A stretch of 64,000 nt of DNA from assembly GCA_963746825.1 (NCBI GenBank), contig CAVVCU010000004.1, positions 62,001 through 126,000 of the forward strand. The letters run 5' to 3'. Under the pieces are notes generated by a model. The model did not search any database, was not told the origin of the DNA, and saw only the letters and a program-made list of their open reading frames with translations. The translations under genes and the position numbers were made by a program. Numbering within the stretch: position 1 is the first letter of the stretch; each line of letters opens with the position of its first letter. Shown piece after piece: positions 42,373 to 50,152 of the stretch. Source of the stretch: JACVRW01 sp963746825 (GTDB lineage: Bacteria > Actinomycetota > Thermoleophilia > Solirubrobacterales > Thermoleophilaceae).

Positions 42373-42417
42373 TTGAGTGACAGTTCTTGCGGGACCCTGG
42401 AGGTGTCCGGCTACTAG
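42373..42417 (+). CDS. 14-codon mini-ORF MSDSSCGTLEVSGY behind a full-length Shine-Dalgarno
   Basis: TTG at 42373 to TAG at 42417 encodes 14 residues including one Cys. The 3' half of the ORF repeats a second SD-like string, GGAGGTGTCC at 42400-42409. The peptide has no signal, helix or known motif. It could be a leader peptide, a ribosome-engaging decoy, or simply the translated head of a regulatory RNA. No protein gene follows in the same transcript before the hairpin at 42547. I do not recognise it. Confidence 0.5.
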   Translation: MSDSSCGTLEVSGY

Positions 42418-42546
42418 ATCGGTGCTGGGCCCCGTCGCGAAGGCGATCTAGCGGAGTCCAACCCGTACACCGTCGGCGGCTGAGGACCGGTAGTGGTCCC
42501 TCCGGTCGTAGTTCTCGAAGCCGGCCCAAGTCCAGCAATGTAAACA
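42418..42546 (+). ncRNA. Candidate structured RNA segment downstream of the mini-ORF
   Basis: These 129 nt have no ORF. Possible stems include TCGC-GAAG-GCGA near 42435-42446, and two mutually exclusive hairpins near 42483-42508: GGACC with GGTCC, or GACCGG with CCGGTC. The segment leads into a perfect terminal hairpin. The alternative pairings suggest a switch or a fold that changes when ribosomes occupy the mini-ORF; this is inference from sequence only. Confidence 0.4.
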
Positions 42547-42578
42547 ACGAGGGGCGTCCTGTACGGGGCGCCCCTCGT
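42547..42578 (+). terminator. Terminal hairpin of the mini-ORF unit
   Basis: A perfect 10-bp stem, ACGAGGGGCG (42547-42556) with CGCCCCTCGT (42569-42578), and a 12-nt loop, followed by CTATTGT rather than a clean T-run. It lies 16 nt before the esterase ATG and should end the small transcript. Confidence 0.65.
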
Positions 42579-42594
42579 CTATTGTCGGCCCGGG

Positions 42595-43377
42595 ATGCGC
42601 CGCGCTCTTCTCCTATCCGTCGGGCTGCTGGCCCTTGCCGCGCCATCGGCCGCACAGGCCGCTGTGAGCGAGAAGCTCGGGGTGAAGTACGGCAGCGCCG
42701 TGGGCTTCGCCGGCCAGCGACAGGCCCTCGAGCTCGACCTCTATCGCCCGCCCAAGCGCGACAAGCCGCGCGCGGTCGTTATCTGGGTGCACGGCGGCGG
42801 CTTCACGTTCGGTGAGCGCGGCTACATGTCCAACTACGCGAGCGCCTTTGCCGAGCGCGGCTACGTCTCGGCGACGATCACCTACCGCCTGGCCGGCGAC
42901 CGGCTGGGCGAGGTGGGGTACGCGGCCGCGGCTCGCGCGGCTCAGCACGACGCCCAGGCCGCGGTCCGCTGGTTTCGCCGCCGCGCCAAGCTCCTGAACA
43001 TCGATCCACGGCGGATCTTCATCGGCGGCCACTCGGCGGGCGCCTACACGGCGCTCGAGGTGGCGGTCAGCCGTGAGGATCCCGGCCGCAGCGGCAACCC
43101 CGGCTACTCGTCGCGCGTGCGCGGGGCGATCGGCTTCTCCGGGGGCCTGGTCGATCCTGAGGGCATCGAGCGCGGCGATGCTCCTCTGCTGCTCGTGCAC
43201 GGCGACGCCGACACCACGGTGCCCGTCGCCAGCTCCGAGGCGGTCTGCGCGGCAGCCAGGGAAGCCGACGTGAGCTGCAAGCTGCGGATTCTCCTGGGCG
43301 GAGACCACTACATCCCCTACAACCGCTTCGACGAGGTGGTCGAGCTCACCGCGAACTGGGTTCGCGACCGCCTCTAG
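42595..43377 (+). CDS. Secreted alpha/beta-hydrolase (carboxylesterase, HSL-like)
   Basis: A 260-residue enzyme with a Sec signal peptide (RR at 2-3, hydrophobic core, AQAA cleavage region near residue 22). The oxyanion motif HGGG is in WVHGGGFTF, the nucleophile Ser in GGHSAGAYTAL, the acid Asp in HGDADTTVP and the base His in GGDHYIPYN. It probably hydrolyses esters outside the cell; substrate unknown. ATG at 42595 has no clear Shine-Dalgarno. The stop shares CTAG with the convergent gene. Confidence 0.85.
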   Translation: MRRALLLSVGLLALAAPSAAQAAVSEKLGVKYGSAVGFAGQRQALELDLYRPPKRDKPRAVVIWVHGGGFTFGERGYMSNYASAFAERGYVSATITYRLAGDRLGEVGYAAAARAAQHDAQAAVRWFRRRAKLLNIDPRRIFIGGHSAGAYTALEVAVSREDPGRSGNPGYSSRVRGAIGFSGGLVDPEGIERGDAPLLLVHGDADTTVPVASSEAVCAAAREADVSCKLRILLGGDHYIPYNRFDEVVELTANWVRDRL

Positions 43378-43796
43378 GGCGCGGCCTCGTCGCCCGCCGC
43401 GGAGTCCGCGGCGCTCTCCTCCAACTCCTCCACTCGCGTCTCCAGGTCGTCGACCGACGTGGTCAGTTCGTCGAGTTGGTCCGTGGCCTCGCCGTCGGCG
43501 CCCTCAAGGCGCTCCAGGCGGTCGGACAGGCCGGACACGTCGTCCGCGCTCGCCACGTCGTCGAGACGGCTCTCGATCGTGTCGAGGCGCCGGTCCAGCG
43601 CGCGCTGGGCGGCGCTGATCTGGCCCGCCGTCCGCGCGCTCTGGCGCCCCGCCTCGGAGTTGTCCTCGCGAGCGTCCCTGGCGGCGATGAGAGCGATCAC
43701 CGCGATGGCGGTGGCGGCGGTGGCCCACACCGCCGCCACGAGCAGCCAGCGCCGCAGGCCGCGCAGGTCGCTGACCCGCGCCGGCCGGTCCTCCAC
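43374..43796 (-). CDS. Membrane-anchored coiled-coil protein
   Basis: A 140-residue product with a basic cytosolic start, one transmembrane helix (about residues 17-39, WLLVAAVWATAATAIAVIAL) and a long acidic heptad-rich helix (AQRALDRRLDTIESRLDDV, LSDRLERLEGADGEATDQLDEL, SVDDLETRVEELEE), a likely coiled coil. GTG at 43796 overlaps the HNH gene stop by one base (TAGTG), so it is coupled to that gene. No function assigned. Confidence 0.72.
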   Translation of the reverse strand: MEDRPARVSDLRGLRRWLLVAAVWATAATAIAVIALIAARDAREDNSEAGRQSARTAGQISAAQRALDRRLDTIESRLDDVASADDVSGLSDRLERLEGADGEATDQLDELTTSVDDLETRVEELEESAADSAAGDEAAP

Positions 43797-44407
43797 TACC
43801 TGACCACCAGGTATTGCTCCCACACGGCCGGGATCGTGGGCGCCGCCACGTGCACGAAGATCGTGGCCGACGGGGCCTTCGGCGACGACTTCGGAACCAT
43901 GTTCGCCTGGCGGGGGAGCCTGTCCCCCTTGCGTCGGTTGCACGGGCCGCAGCAGGTGACGATGTTCTCCCAGGTCGAGCCGCCGCCCTTGGAGCGCGGG
44001 ATCACGTGGTCGACGGTCAGGTTCACGCGCTCGTGCCCGCAGTACTGGCAGGTCCAGCGGTCACGGGCGAACACGGCCCGGCGGGTGATCTTGCGCCGGT
44101 GGGCGTCGCGCGGGATGCGCACGTAGGTGAGCAGCCGGATCACGACCGGGCGGGCGAGCGTGAAGCTCTCGGCGTGGAGGGCCCAATCGCCCTCCTCCAG
44201 GATCTCGGCGCGGTTCTTGAGGATCAGCACGGCCGCGCGGCGGACGGTGCAGACGTTGATGGGCTCGTAGCTCGCGTTGAGCACGAGCACCCGGCCGGAG
44301 GAGCCAGAGCGCTGCGCGGGCCGGCCGGCCCCGTGCAGCGCGAGGGCAGGGCCTGGTTCCGAGTCACCCGCCTCGGCCCCGAGGATACGATCCGTGCCCA
44401 CTCTCAC
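43796..44407 (-). CDS. HNH endonuclease-family protein
   Basis: A 203-residue protein with an actinobacterial HNH module: VLVLNASYEPINV (usual N-terminus of the family), zinc cysteines in WTCQYCG and CCGPCNRRKG, and the catalytic DHVIPRSKGG. GTG at 44407 adds about 38 residues before the conserved part; the real start could be later. Such stand-alone proteins are common and chromosomally conserved; whether this one cuts DNA in a housekeeping or defence role is unknown. No restriction or toxin genes are nearby. Confidence 0.82.
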   Translation of the reverse strand: MRVGTDRILGAEAGDSEPGPALALHGAGRPAQRSGSSGRVLVLNASYEPINVCTVRRAAVLILKNRAEILEEGDWALHAESFTLARPVVIRLLTYVRIPRDAHRRKITRRAVFARDRWTCQYCGHERVNLTVDHVIPRSKGGGSTWENIVTCCGPCNRRKGDRLPRQANMVPKSSPKAPSATIFVHVAAPTIPAVWEQYLVVR

Positions 44408-44431
44408 GGTGCGGTCAGTGTAGCCGGAGGC

Positions 44432-45259
44432 TCAGCTGAGGATCGTGTACGAGCCGAGAACACGGAGCTCCTCGACCCGGTTCCCGAGCGCCTTCAGGGC
44501 CTCGCTCACCGAGCTCTCGGCGATCCCGCCCTCGAGGTCGGCGAAGAACATGTAGTGCCCCAGCGCGACCCGCCGCGGGCGTGACTCGATGCGGGTGAGG
44601 TTGACCCCTCGCTCGGCCAGCTCGTTGAGCGCGTTCACGAGCCAGCCGGGCGACTCGTCGTCGCCACCCCAGAACACCACCGAGGTCTTGTCGGCCGCCT
44701 CGGGCGGGGCGCTCTCACGGGCCAGCCAGACGAAGCGGGTGGCGTTGTCGGGCGAGTCCTCGACGTCGGATTCGAGCACGCGGCAGCCGTAGAGCTCGGC
44801 GGCGAGCCGCGATCCCAGCGCCACGGCCGAGTCGCCGGACTCGCGAACCGACAGCACCGCGTCGGCCGTGGAGGGAGCGGTCACCCGCTCGGCCGCGGGC
44901 AGCCGCTCGCGCAGGAAGCGCGCGCACTGCGCCGTGGCCTGGGGATGGGAGACCACCCGGGTTGCCTCGGCCAGGTCGAGCTCGCGGGCGGCGACCAGGC
45001 AGTGGTGGATCGGATGCACCACCTCGGCCACGATGTGGACGTCGTCGGCCTCCAGGGCCAGAGTGTCGAGCGTCACCGACACGGCCCCCTCCAGGGCGTT
45101 CTCGATCGGCACCACCGCCTGGTCGACCGAGCCGTCGTGCACGGCCATGACCGCGTCGTAGATGGTGGGGTAGGGGAGCTCCTCGACGCCGGGCGGAGCC
45201 GACGCGCGCAGGGCCTCCTCGCTGTAGGTGCCCGGCGGGCCCAGGTAGGCGACCTTCAT
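44432..45259 (-). CDS. pheA: Prephenate dehydratase
   Basis: A 275-residue monofunctional enzyme converting prephenate to phenylpyruvate in phenylalanine synthesis. Motifs: AYLGPPGTYSEEAL, VVPIENALEGAV, and the C-terminal ACT domain with LVNALNELAERGVNLTRIESRPRR, including the phenylalanine-binding ESRP, so feedback inhibition by Phe is expected. ATG at 45259. No chorismate mutase domain. Confidence 0.94.
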   Translation of the reverse strand: MKVAYLGPPGTYSEEALRASAPPGVEELPYPTIYDAVMAVHDGSVDQAVVPIENALEGAVSVTLDTLALEADDVHIVAEVVHPIHHCLVAARELDLAEATRVVSHPQATAQCARFLRERLPAAERVTAPSTADAVLSVRESGDSAVALGSRLAAELYGCRVLESDVEDSPDNATRFVWLARESAPPEAADKTSVVFWGGDDESPGWLVNALNELAERGVNLTRIESRPRRVALGHYMFFADLEGGIAESSVSEALKALGNRVEELRVLGSYTILS

Positions 45260-45268
45260 GCGCGTTCG

Positions 45269-45790
45269 CTAGGCCGCCGGGCGAGCGGCCTGCTGCGCGC
45301 GCGCCATGGCCGTGTCGATGGCCTCCCGCTCCTCCGGGGAGAGGGCGAGGTCGGACTCGCCCTCGCGCACCGCCTTGACGTAGACACGCGCCTGGTCGCG
45401 GTGCAGGATCGACGACATGACCACCCCGGTGCGGTGGAGGTCGAGCAGGGCGACGGAGCTCGACTGGTGACCCGAGGCCTCGCCCCAGGCGTCGTAGCGG
45501 ACCAGGGAGGTGTAGGCCACGCAGCCGTCGATGCGCGTTTCCGCCGTGACCGTTCGCTCCTCGAGACGCGCGGCGGTCTCCTCGATCCAGTCGCGCAATT
45601 GCACGAAGGCCTCCTGCAGCGCGGCGGCGTGGGCCACGAGGTCCTGCTCGGAGTCGCCGAGCACGGTTCGCTGCGCGGCGCGCAGACGCCGCAGCTTGAC
45701 CGCAAGGACGATGGCCCATACGAGCGCGACGAGCGCGAGCCCGGCCGCGCCGAGGGCGACGAGGCCCGGCGTGGTGGTCAGGTCCTCCAC
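45269..45790 (-). CDS. DUF4446 family membrane protein
   Basis: A 173-residue protein with one N-terminal helix (about 10-32), then a coiled segment, and the DUF4446-like region VRYDAWGEASGHQSSSVALLD and SSILHRDQARVYVK. Function unknown; family members are common in Gram-positive bacteria. GTG at 45790. It precedes pheA by 9 nt and may be co-transcribed with it. Confidence 0.82.
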   Translation of the reverse strand: MEDLTTTPGLVALGAAGLALVALVWAIVLAVKLRRLRAAQRTVLGDSEQDLVAHAAALQEAFVQLRDWIEETAARLEERTVTAETRIDGCVAYTSLVRYDAWGEASGHQSSSVALLDLHRTGVVMSSILHRDQARVYVKAVREGESDLALSPEEREAIDTAMARAQQAARPAA

Positions 45791-45812
45791 GGAGCGAGGG
45801 TACCCGGCCCGG

Positions 45813-46898
45813 CTACCTCGTGAAGATGACCGAGAACTCCTGGACGTTGTTGTCGGTCTTCTCCTCGCCGGGCACCGGTGCCACCTCGACCGTGATGGGA
45901 ACGTTCTGGCCCGTCGGCGGCTGTTCGGCGAGCGGGATCGTGACCGGCACTATCTCGCCGGCGGCGATTGTGTCGATCGGGTCGTCGAGCTCGATTGCGT
46001 CGTCGCCCTGACCCACGGTCACGGTGACCGTCACGTCGTTCTCGGTGTTCTCGCCCTGGTTCTGCACGCCCACGTCGAAAGCGAGGTCCTCGGTCAGCTG
46101 CACCGACGCCGAGGCGCCCGGGGTGAGCGTGGTGCCGCCCAGGGCGACCGATGCGATGCCGTTGCCGTGCAGGCCGGGCGCCGCCTCTTCGTCGGTAGCG
46201 GTGCCCGACTTGAGCCCGTTCACGCGGTCGGCGATGAAGGCGGCGTCGAGCCACTCCACGTCGGGCAGGAATGTCTCACGCGGGAGGTCTGGCATGGAGA
46301 GGTCCTCGGACTGGAGCGCCGAGCGCAGGGCGGGCCGGAACCGGACGAAGTCGATCGTGTCGCTGGCGAGGAAGATCTGCATGGCGCCGTCGAGCTGAGA
46401 GGTCCCCTCGCGGCGCTCCTGGTCGCCGAGCGCGGCGGGCAGGGAGTCGGCCACGATGCGCAGCCCGTCGCGGCGCAGCTCGAGCACCTCGAGGAGGTCG
46501 TCCTGGGCGTCGGCGGCGTCGTCGGGCGTGTCGAGGCCGTTGGCCCGGTCCACCAGGTTGCTGGCGTCGACCTGAAAGGCGTTCACCGAGTTGATGATGT
46601 TCGTGGTCTGATCCGTGCCGCCCTCGCTCTGCAGAAGCTCGAAGAGCTGATCCCCGCCCACCTTCGACGCGCGCATCAGCTCCGCCGACTCGTTGCCGTA
46701 GTCCTCGAGCGCGCTTTCGGCGCGCGCGTTAAGGCACCCGCGGACCCCGAAGATCAGCAGCAGCGCAACCACCGCGAGGGCCACGCCGGCGATCACCCGG
46801 CGCAACAGCAGGGTCTGGCTATCGGTCGACGGTCCGCGGGGCGGGCGACGTCGTGAGCGTACGGGCTCGTCCGGTTCGTCGAGGAAGGACAGCAGCAA
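45813..46898 (-). CDS. Membrane-anchored protein with CARDB-like C-terminal domain
   Basis: About 361 residues: cytoplasmic Arg/Pro-rich start, one transmembrane helix (about residues 33-53, VIAGVALAVVALLLIFGV), a helical extracytoplasmic region, and a C-terminal beta-rich module (VQNQGENTENDVTVTVTVGQG, VTIPLAEQPPTGQNVPITVEV) resembling CARDB adhesion or binding domains. TTG at 46898 follows GGAGAGGA; longer frames start inside the kinase gene's promoter region. Role unknown, perhaps wall- or surface-associated. Divergent from the kinase with 94 bp between. Confidence 0.7.
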   Translation of the reverse strand: MLLSFLDEPDEPVRSRRRPPRGPSTDSQTLLLRRVIAGVALAVVALLLIFGVRGCLNARAESALEDYGNESAELMRASKVGGDQLFELLQSEGGTDQTTNIINSVNAFQVDASNLVDRANGLDTPDDAADAQDDLLEVLELRRDGLRIVADSLPAALGDQERREGTSQLDGAMQIFLASDTIDFVRFRPALRSALQSEDLSMPDLPRETFLPDVEWLDAAFIADRVNGLKSGTATDEEAAPGLHGNGIASVALGGTTLTPGASASVQLTEDLAFDVGVQNQGENTENDVTVTVTVGQGDDAIELDDPIDTIAAGEIVPVTIPLAEQPPTGQNVPITVEVAPVPGEEKTDNNVQEFSVIFTR

Positions 46899-46992
46899 AT
46901 CCTCTCCTGGCGCTTTGGGCGCCTGCCAAGGTTGATGAGAGTATGAACAGGGGGCAGGACGCGCCCGCTGCAACCCGAAAACGGAACTCGAC

Positions 46993-48865
46993 ATGAAACG
47001 TCCCGAGACCAGCCTCACGGAGGAGCCGGGCACCCTACCCCTGGGTGGGACGGACCCTACCGAAGCGCTGCCCGGATCCACCGGCCCGCGCATGGTGCTG
47101 GACCGGTACCGGCTCGGCCGGCGGCTCGGCGCGGGCGGCTTCGGGGTCGTCTGGCTGGCCTGGGACGAGAAGCTCGAGCGCGAGGTGGCGGTGAAGGTGA
47201 TCGCCCTCGAGGGCGCCAGCGGCCAGCGAGTTCAGCGCGAGGCGCGGGCCGCCGCGCGGCTCAACCACCCCGGGATAGTGGCCATCTACGAGCTCGCCTC
47301 CGACGAGCACGACGTCTACCTCGTCTCGCGAGCTGGTTCGGGGGCGAACGCTCGCCGAGTTGCTGCGCGCGGGCGCCCTGGCCGACCGCGACGTGGCCCG
47401 AATCGGGATGGCGCTGTGCGAGGCGCTCGACCACGCCCACGAGCGCGGGGTGATCCACCGCGACGTGAAGCCGAGCAACGTGATGGTGCTGGCCGAGCCC
47501 GCGGCGGGCGCCGGCTTCGCGAAGCTGGCCGACTTCGGGGTGGCCCACGTGGTCAGCCACGACCCGCTCACCCGCACCGGCGACGTGGTGGGCACGCTCG
47601 CCTACATGGCGCCCGAGCAGGCGGAGGGCGCGACGGTCACCCCCGCGGGCGACGTGTACTCGCTCGCCCTGACCCTCTACGAGGCCTGGACGGGCACCAA
47701 CCCCGTCCGCGCCGCCGGCCCCGCGGCCACCGCCCGGCGCCTCGGCAAGCCGCTGCCCTCGCTGGCCGACCAGCGCCGCGACCTGCCGCTCGAGCTCTGC
47801 CACACGATCGACGACGCCCTCGAGGCCGATCCCGCCCTGCGCCCCAGCGCCAAGGAACTCCACGGCGATCTGGCCGGCGCCGTGCCCGAGCTCGACGATC
47901 AGGGCGGCCTCGTGGAGCCGGAGACCCTGCGCCGGGTCGGCCTGCCCACCACCGACCGCCCCCGCAGCGCACTGACCCGGTTGCTGGCGAGCCGCTCCAG
48001 CGAGCGCCGCGAGCCGGGCGAGGCCGAGCACGAGGCCTCAGGGCGCCGGCTCGCCGGACGCGTGGGAGCGGGGCTCCTGGCGGGTGCTCTCCTCTACGGG
48101 CTGGTGGCGACGCTGGGGCCGGACCCGTCCGTGTCGCCGGTGGCCGCCGCGGGAGCCACGGCGCTGGGCGTGGCCCTGTTGCCGCGCGTCGCCTGGGCGA
48201 TCGCGGCGATCGCGCTCTGTGTCTGGTTCGTGGCCCCCGGCGCCGACCGCCAGGGCACGGCCGTCGTGCTGGCCGCCGCCGCGCTGCCCATTCCGTTCCT
48301 GCTCCTGCGGGGCAAGCTGCTCTGGTCGGTGGCCGTGTTCGCCCCCCTGCTGGGGACCATCGCCCTCGCCCCTTTGTTCATCGGCATGGCCGCGCTCGCC
48401 CCGACCGCCTGGCGGCGCGCCGGCCTCGCCGCGGCCGGGTTTCTCTGGCTGGCGCTGGGCGAGCTGATCACCGGCAGGAGCCTGCTCTTCGGCGTGCCCG
48501 AAGGCGCGCGGCCGCGGGCCGACTGGGAGGGCTCGATCAGCGCGGCGGTGTCCGACGCGCTTGCGCCGCTGCTCTCCGGTCCCGCGCTGGCGCCGGCGCT
48601 CGTGTGGGCCGGCTTTGCGCTCTTGCTGCCGTTCGTGGTCCGGGGCCGCTGGATGGCCGTCGACCTCTTCGGGGCCGCGCTGTGGGTCTGCGCGCTGATC
48701 GCGGCGCACGTGGCTCTCGGCGACCTGCTGGCCACCACCACCGAGCTGAGCGCCGCGCGCGGGGCGGTGGCGGGCTCGCTCGGAGCCGCCGTGCTCGTGC
48801 TCGCCGCCGCCCAGATGCACTCCGCCGACGCCGCCTGGCGACCCCGTCCCGTGACCACGGCCTAG
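46993..48865 (+). pseudogene. Ser/Thr protein kinase with polytopic membrane C-terminus, apparent 1-base insertion near 47329
   Basis: The N-terminus has a Hanks kinase: YRLGRRLGAGGFGVVW (glycine loop), EVAVKVI (ATP lysine). At VYLVS the frame breaks; skipping one C at about 47329 continues as ELVRGRTLAELLRAGALADRD with HRDVKPSN, ADFGVAH and MAPEQAEGA. After about residue 360 the protein has eight or so hydrophobic helices, an unusual kinase-membrane fusion without PASTA repeats. The second part is open from 47360 to 48865. Most likely one intact gene with a consensus error; it starts the FHA/phosphatase cluster. Confidence 0.8.
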
Positions 48866-48886
48866 GTCTACCCTCCTCCGGACCAC

Positions 48887-49654
48887 ATGAGCGTTCTGCG
48901 CAACCTGGAAGCCAAGCTCGGCGGGCTCGTGGAGGGCGCGTTCGGCCGCGCCTTCAAGACGAGCGTGCAGCCGGTCGAGCTGGCGCACAAGCTGGCCAAG
49001 GAGATGGAGGACAACCAGATGGTCTCCGTCTCGCGGGTCTACGTGCCCAACCACTACCGCGTGTTCCTATCGCCCCAGGACCGCGACCAGTTCTCGAGCT
49101 ACGAGCCGGCGCTGCGCAAGGAGCTCTCGGACTACCTGCTCGAGCACTCGCGCCAGGAGCGCCTCGCCCTCACGAGCCGTCCCCAGATCGAGTTCCACAC
49201 CGACGAGCGGCTCGAGCTCGGGGAGTTCGGCATCCAGGCCCAGCTCCTGGGCGAGCCGGAGGAGGAGGTGGCCGCGGCGGCGGAGGAGCAGCCCGCGCCC
49301 TCCGCGGGCGACTTCGGGCACACGATGGTCTATTCGGCCGATCGCGCCGCCCGCCCACTGGAGCCCGAGCTCGCCCGGCGTCAGGCGCTGCTCGTGACCG
49401 AGGGGCGGCGCAACGTGCTGCGCGGCGACCACGTGACGGTGGGCCGCAGCCGTGACTGCGACGTGACGGTGTCCGACCCCAACGTGTCGCGGCGCCACAT
49501 CGAGCTGCGCCGGGGCGAGCGCGGCTGGACCGCGATCGATCTCGGGTCCACCAACGGGATGAAGGTCAACGGCCGGCGCATCGGCCAGGCTGAGCTCAGC
49601 CCCGGCGACCGCATCACGATCGGCGTAACCGACCTCACCTTCGAACTCGACTGA
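48887..49654 (+). CDS. fhaA: FhaA-like protein (DUF3662 + FHA)
   Basis: A 255-residue protein: an N-terminal DUF3662 domain (NLEAKLGGLVEGAFGRAFKTSVQPVELA in parts) and a C-terminal FHA domain with GRSRDCDVTVSDPNVSRRHIEL and LGSTNGMKVNGRRI. FHA domains bind phosphothreonine; FhaA regulates wall precursor export and synthesis downstream of PknA/PknB in mycobacteria. ATG at 48887. Gene order matches the actinobacterial fhaA-fhaB-pstP-rodA-pbpA-pknB cluster. Confidence 0.92.
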   Translation: MSVLRNLEAKLGGLVEGAFGRAFKTSVQPVELAHKLAKEMEDNQMVSVSRVYVPNHYRVFLSPQDRDQFSSYEPALRKELSDYLLEHSRQERLALTSRPQIEFHTDERLELGEFGIQAQLLGEPEEEVAAAAEEQPAPSAGDFGHTMVYSADRAARPLEPELARRQALLVTEGRRNVLRGDHVTVGRSRDCDVTVSDPNVSRRHIELRRGERGWTAIDLGSTNGMKVNGRRIGQAELSPGDRITIGVTDLTFELD

Positions 49655-49665
49655 CCAGTGCGCTG

Positions 49666-50149
49666 ATGGACGAGCCGCTCGCAGTCGCACTCAAGTTCGG
49701 CTTCCTCGCCGTCCTCTACCTCTTCCTGCTCGTGGGTGGCGCGCAGCGCGATCAAGGATCTCGCCCGCTCAGGCTCCGGCGAAGCGGCCGCGGAGCCGCC
49801 CGATCCGGGAGGCGTGCGGCGGCGCGAGCCGGTGATGTCGAACCTGCGCGCCGGCGTCGACCCGCAGCTGCAGGTGGTGGCGGCCATGGGCCACGAGCCG
49901 GGCGACAACTTCGACGTGGGCGCGGGCGCGACCATGGGCCGCTCCGACAGCGCCGAGATCAGGGTCGACGACCCCTTCGCCTCGTCAGCGCACGCGCGCA
50001 TCTTCTCGCGCGGCGAGTACATGTTCCTGGAGGACATGGGCTCGACCAACGGCACCTACCTGAACGGCCGTCAGGTCAAGTCGGCCGAGCGGCTCAAGGT
50101 GGCGGACGTGATCCGCATCGGCGACAGCGAATACCGCTACCGGGAGTAG
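49666..50149 (+). pseudogene. fhaB: FhaB-like FHA-domain protein, apparent 1-base insertion at 49734-49736
   Basis: ATG at 49666 encodes one membrane helix (ALKFGFLAVLYLFLLV). In GTGGGTGGC the frame shifts: dropping one G gives FLLVVARSAIKDLARSG and a C-terminal FHA domain with GRSDSAEIRVDDPFASSAHARI and MGSTNGTYLNGRQV, ending at 50149. The extra G is in a G-run, which points to a sequencing error. A GTG at 49736 could alternatively start a soluble FHA protein. FhaB binds phosphorylated kinase or elongation-complex partners. Confidence 0.82.
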
Positions 50150-50152
50150 CGC

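Noticed and set aside
43796..44407. HNH protein as part of a defence or restriction system
   Set aside because: Neighbours are pheA, membrane proteins and an esterase; no methylase, helicase or toxin partner. The family is a conserved stand-alone one.
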